NCBI GenBank assembly: GCA_025060055.1
Contig: JANXCK010000019.1
Coordinates: 1 to 7,487 of the forward strand
Direction: 5' to 3'
Length of the DNA: 7,487 bases
From: Fimbriimonadales bacterium
GTDB taxonomy: Bacteria > Armatimonadota > Fimbriimonadia > Fimbriimonadales > GBS-DC
The translations under genes and the position numbers were made by a program. Shown one piece after another: positions 4,323 through 7,487 of this stretch (within the stretch, counting starts at the first letter, position 1; every line of letters begins with the position of its first letter). The notes under the pieces are model-generated. The model saw nothing but the letters and a program-made list of their open reading frames with translations, was not told where the DNA came from and ran no database searches.

Positions 4323-5390
4323 ATGCACATGCTGGACGAAAGCGGGTTGCTTGTGCAACGAGACCCGCACGGGATGATGGCGCTCACGCTGGATTTCCCC
4401 GCCCAGTGCGAGCATGCGATGCGGCTGGCAAGCGACTTGCCGTTGCCTGCGCTGCCCGATGCGCCGCGACAGGTTGTTGTATGCGGCATGGGCGGCTCGG
4501 CAATCGGCGGCGACTACCTGCGCGCCCTGTTCGAGGAATATGGCGACCTGCCCGTGCAGGTTATCCGCGACTATCAGCTGCCCCAAAGCGTCGATGCGCG
4601 AACCCTTGTGTTTGCCGTGAGCTACTCTGGCAACACGGAAGAGACGCTGGCGTGCTATCGGCAGGCACGCGAGCGCGGTGCGATGATACTCGCGCTTTCC
4701 AGCGGGGGCGAACTGCAGCAGCGCGCCGTCGCCGACGGCATACCCCATCTGCAGCTGCCAGGCGGGCAGCCGCCACGCACCGCGCTGGGCTATCTGTTCG
4801 TGCCCCTGATGCGCCTCTCCGAGAGGCTCGGCTTGCTGCCCGACCTTAGTCAGCCCTATGCGCAGATGCTTAGACGCCTCGCCCAGACGCGCGACGCGCT
4901 GCAGCCCGAAGTGCCGTTCGAGCGCAATCCCGCCAAGCAGCTCGCGCAGGCGTTGCACGGGCGTATCCCCCTAATCTACGGCTCAGGCGGCGCACGCGCC
5001 ACAGTCGCCCTGCGCTGGAAAGGGCAAATCAACGAGAACGCCAAGCAGCACGCCTTCGCCTACACCTTCCCTGAGCTAAACCACAACGAGATTCTCGGCT
5101 GGGTCAAAGCGGCGGAACAGGCACACAACTGGAGCGTGGTGGTGCTGCGCGACCCCGACGAGAGCGCGAAAATCCGCACCCGCATCGAAGTCACCCGCCG
5201 TCTCGTGGGCGAACGCGCCACATGGCATGAACTCATCGCCGAAGGCGCCACACTACTGGAACGCCTGATGCACCTCACCTACTTCGGCGATTTCGTTAGC
5301 CTCTACCTCGCCTTCCTCAACGGCGTCGACCCCGAGAACATCGACTACATCAACATCCTCAAGGCGGAGCTGGCACGAGTGACAGAGTAG
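4323..5390 (+). CDS. Bifunctional phosphoglucose/phosphomannose isomerase
   Basis: A 355-residue SIS-fold enzyme of the archaeal-type PGI/PMI family. It is predicted to interconvert glucose-6-phosphate or mannose-6-phosphate with fructose-6-phosphate in the cytoplasm. The first SIS domain has GMGGSAIGGD (55-64) and SYSGNTEET (100-108). A second half carries P-R-T-A-L-G-Y (151-157), Y-G-S-G-G (219-223), INENAK (236-241) and ELNHNEI (251-257), and a terminal I-N-I-L-K (343-347). By family analogy E238, H254 and K347 are the likely catalytic Glu, His and Lys. GGAG (4312-4315) lies 7 bases before the ATG at 4323 and 13 before a second in-frame ATG at 4329, so the first is preferred. It follows rpsR by 118 bases and converges on the protease gene. 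Whether it has its own promoter is unclear. Such enzymes often replace conventional Pgi. Confidence 0.94.
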   Translation: MHMLDESGLLVQRDPHGMMALTLDFPAQCEHAMRLASDLPLPALPDAPRQVVVCGMGGSAIGGDYLRALFEEYGDLPVQVIRDYQLPQSVDARTLVFAVSYSGNTEETLACYRQARERGAMILALSSGGELQQRAVADGIPHLQLPGGQPPRTALGYLFVPLMRLSERLGLLPDLSQPYAQMLRRLAQTRDALQPEVPFERNPAKQLAQALHGRIPLIYGSGGARATVALRWKGQINENAKQHAFAYTFPELNHNEILGWVKAAEQAHNWSVVVLRDPDESAKIRTRIEVTRRLVGERATWHELIAEGATLLERLMHLTYFGDFVSLYLAFLNGVDPENIDYINILKAELARVTE

Positions 5391-5396
5391 CGTTCG

Positions 5397-7487
5397 TTAG
5401 TTGCGTTCTGTCTCGGCGCGCGGCTCTTCCATCTGCACGATGGCGTAGCCCTCGGCGACTGCCAGCTCGTGTGCAGCCGTCGGCGCGACCACCGCTTCGC
5501 GCGCTTGCATGCGGAGCGCAATCAGCAGCGTGAGGATGCCGCATGCCAGGTAGATGCCAGCGAGGATGATGCCGTTAGCACGCAGGGCGGCGTCAGGAAT
5601 GCGCAGGAACGCGGGTATGTCTAACATCAGGAAACTCCCAAACAGCAGCCAGCCCCACATCAGTAGGTTGCCTTGCAGCAGTCGCCCCAGTACGAAGCAG
5701 AGCGGGACACCGATGAGCCAGACCAGTGCGTAATCCAGCAGATTCGTGCGCAGGTCGTGCCACGACTCGGCGGCGAACGCGGCGACGGGGGCAAACAGCA
5801 GCGCCAGCAGCCCTAATCGCCATACGGAGCGCACATACCGACGGTAGGTTCCCAGCGCTGCCAGCGCGAACGCGCCAACGACGAGCGTCACCAAGCCTAC
5901 CTTGCCCAGCGACCCCAGCCAGGGCACTGGGTCTTGTACAGCAGGTAGTCGGTCGCCATATCCCCAGTCCAACGCGCCCACGGCAAGGGTCAGTACGGTG
6001 ACCACAATCCATCCTTCACGTGCCGCCAACGGATGCGATAGGGGCGAGTCGGGCGGCACCTCACGCCAGCGTGCTGGACACACCCACACGCTGAGCGGCA
6101 CCAGATGCCCCAAGCGCGTGCGCCAATAGTTCGGCTCGAACCCCATGTACAGAAGCGCGACAAGCCCACCGCCTAAGATCACGAAGAACACGGCGGTAAC
6201 CAGCATAATCGTTTGGTGCAGCGTGGGCGGATTGGCAGGGTCATATTCTGCCCATATGAACCTTTCGCCTTCACCCAGCAGCGCTGCGCCGACACACACT
6301 ATGCCCAACAGCAACGCCCGCCCCGCTAAGGCTGCCGAGAACGAAGCGGCGTTGCCCTCGCGCCACTCCCAGAACACGAGATAACCCAGCAGCCCCAGCC
6401 CTACCAGCAAGCACCAGCCAATCGCAAACACGCCCCATGCTTGGAACCGACGCCGCTCGAAAAACCACTGCTCAGGCAACTCCCACCATTCGTTCACATC
6501 CTGCGCCAGAATCCCCTGCACTTCCACCGAGAGCCGACGCCGCGCCTCGCCCAAACGCAGCGTCTTATGCTCGTAGGTAAAACTGTAGTCGTAGCGGTTC
6601 GGGTGTTCCGTGCGATTGGTCTCGATCAGACGCCATTCGCTCAGGTCATAGTCCTGCATCTGCGTGAGGTATCGCTCGGCGCATTGGCGTGCCTGTGCCT
6701 CGCTGAGCATTATACGCGGCTTGCCGCGCTCATTCGGCAGGTTGCCAACTGCCTCTTCGGGCAGCACACGCACGCGGTCGAACACGGAGCCATCGGTAGA
6801 CACATACACGAACCACTGCGTGCGCTCCTGCGGGCGGAAGAACCACACCTGCCAGTAGTCTTCTTGGGGCAGCTCTTCAGCGAGTCGCTCATACGCCTCC
6901 TCCTGTCCGATGGATTGCGCGTACGCTTCGGCATCGGCGTCATCATCTTCGATGAAAAACGCCAGTGCGCGGTAGCCCGCAAGCGGTGCGCCCAGCTGCT
7001 GCAGGTAGTTGCGGGCGATTTCGATCGCCTCTGCACGGTTGGTCTGCAACGCGCGGCGTCGCTCCAGCGCGTCTGGCTCAGCGTTGTACGCGTTCAAACC
7101 CCACAGCACAAGGAGCATTACGCCCATTAAAGCCCAGTGTCGTGGCTTGAGCGGACGATAGGGCGCGATTCGCGGCTCCGCGAACGGGGGTGGCGGTGGC
7201 ACCACAGTTGCGGGCGCGTCCACCTCCTCCAGCGTGCGCAGCCGCCGCTGGCTCACATAAGTCCAAGCCGCGGGCACAAGAAGCAGTAGCACGCCCAACG
7301 CCGTCACGAGCGCGGAGACGCGCAGGTACGGCGCGTCCATGTTCAGATAGGTCGTTGCTGTCAACAGCGCGTTGTAGGTGTAGTGTGCTGCCATCGGTGC
7401 CAGCAGTCCGTAGCGCGCTGCCAACCAACAGAAAGCCAAGCCCACTGGGAGCAGTTCCAGCCCGCGCAGGTAGGCAGGCTCCGTCGG
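5397..7487 (-). CDS. CPBP-family intramembrane metalloprotease-like protein, 5' end beyond window
   Basis: 696 residues are visible; the frame is open to the right edge. The GTG at 7445 is probably an internal Val, because upstream codons continue a typical CPBP helix (P-A-Y-L-R-G-L-E-L-L-P). Numbering from the edge, the CPBP signature HYTYN (H35, N39) follows the helix G-L-A-F-C-W-L-A-A-R; the EExxxR and FxxxH motifs would lie off-window. After a further helix (about 56-78) comes a proline-rich linker (five prolines, 97-101) and another helix (118-134). A soluble region of about 200 residues follows, with two PepSY-like units (A-x-A-x-x-x-A-R-x-Y-L-type helices at 151-162 and 263-274), then about eight more membrane helices from 350 to 658. 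CPBP proteins are membrane proteases or related factors, so a protein-processing role in the envelope is inferred. Convergent with the isomerase gene, 6 bases apart. Family assignment is good; function and substrate are unknown. Confidence 0.78.
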   Translation of the reverse strand, partial: PTEPAYLRGLELLPVGLAFCWLAARYGLLAPMAAHYTYNALLTATTYLNMDAPYLRVSALVTALGVLLLLVPAAWTYVSQRRLRTLEEVDAPATVVPPPPPFAEPRIAPYRPLKPRHWALMGVMLLVLWGLNAYNAEPDALERRRALQTNRAEAIEIARNYLQQLGAPLAGYRALAFFIEDDDADAEAYAQSIGQEEAYERLAEELPQEDYWQVWFFRPQERTQWFVYVSTDGSVFDRVRVLPEEAVGNLPNERGKPRIMLSEAQARQCAERYLTQMQDYDLSEWRLIETNRTEHPNRYDYSFTYEHKTLRLGEARRRLSVEVQGILAQDVNEWWELPEQWFFERRRFQAWGVFAIGWCLLVGLGLLGYLVFWEWREGNAASFSAALAGRALLLGIVCVGAALLGEGERFIWAEYDPANPPTLHQTIMLVTAVFFVILGGGLVALLYMGFEPNYWRTRLGHLVPLSVWVCPARWREVPPDSPLSHPLAAREGWIVVTVLTLAVGALDWGYGDRLPAVQDPVPWLGSLGKVGLVTLVVGAFALAALGTYRRYVRSVWRLGLLALLFAPVAAFAAESWHDLRTNLLDYALVWLIGVPLCFVLGRLLQGNLLMWGWLLFGSFLMLDIPAFLRIPDAALRANGIILAGIYLACGILTLLIALRMQAREAVVAPTAAHELAVAEGYAIVQMEEPRAETERN

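Noticed and set aside
4226..4849. Plus-strand 207-codon open frame overlapping the isomerase gene
   Set aside because: Out-of-frame shadow with Arg/Ala-rich, domain-free translation; it runs through the intergenic hairpins.
6441..7130. Plus-strand 229-codon open frame
   Set aside because: It is antisense to the soluble part of the CPBP protein, has no recognisable domain, and the minus-strand frame spans the whole region with coherent membrane helices.
7443..7445. GTG start for the CPBP gene
   Set aside because: Upstream codons stay open to the edge and continue a typical CPBP helix, and the family's EExxxR and FxxxH motifs must lie upstream.

Overview
The window is GC-rich bacterial chromosome, densely packed with ordinary housekeeping genes plus one clearly odd feature. 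The gene content (rpsF-ssb-rpsR cluster, an archaeal-type bifunctional phosphoglucose/phosphomannose isomerase, a very large CPBP membrane protease and a stand-alone aspartokinase-like ACT protein), together with dispersed GC-rich palindromes and starts that look leaderless, suggests a deep-branching, perhaps thermophilic phylum. Armatimonadota or Chloroflexota would be my guess, but nothing in the window proves a taxon.

Layout: bases 1-104 carry no recognisable gene but hold a strong imperfect hairpin. A small tandem-ACT protein (minus strand, 105-641) is divergent from a Cu(I)-type P1B ATPase (plus strand, 687-3020). Only 45 bases separate the two start codons, and each start sits exactly 9 nt after a -10-like hexamer preceded by AGG. 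Next comes the plus-strand rpsF-ssb-rpsR cluster (3093-4204), behind its own AGG-TATAAT promoter and a hairpin leader. A 118-base gap with three hairpins, including one perfect 12-bp palindrome, precedes the phosphoglucose/phosphomannose isomerase gene (4323-5390). This converges, with a 6-base gap, on a minus-strand gene for a multi-spanning CPBP-family membrane protein whose N-terminus lies beyond the right edge (5397 to the end).

The most unusual signal is inside the copper ATPase. About 230 bp of palindromic repeat sequence (three near-identical 51-bp units, an inverted counterpart and two further perfect palindromes) sits in frame in the nucleotide-binding domain. It adds about 80 Pro/Ser/Gly/Glu-rich residues between the conserved GGG-V-K-G stretch and the following L-L-G-S stretch, while every other catalytic motif is intact.

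The genes fall into separate functions: copper export, amino-acid-responsive regulation (inferred), ribosome and replication proteins, sugar-phosphate interconversion and membrane proteolysis. I see no defence system, CRISPR array, tRNA, rRNA or transposase gene. No gap longer than 300 bases lacks a gene.
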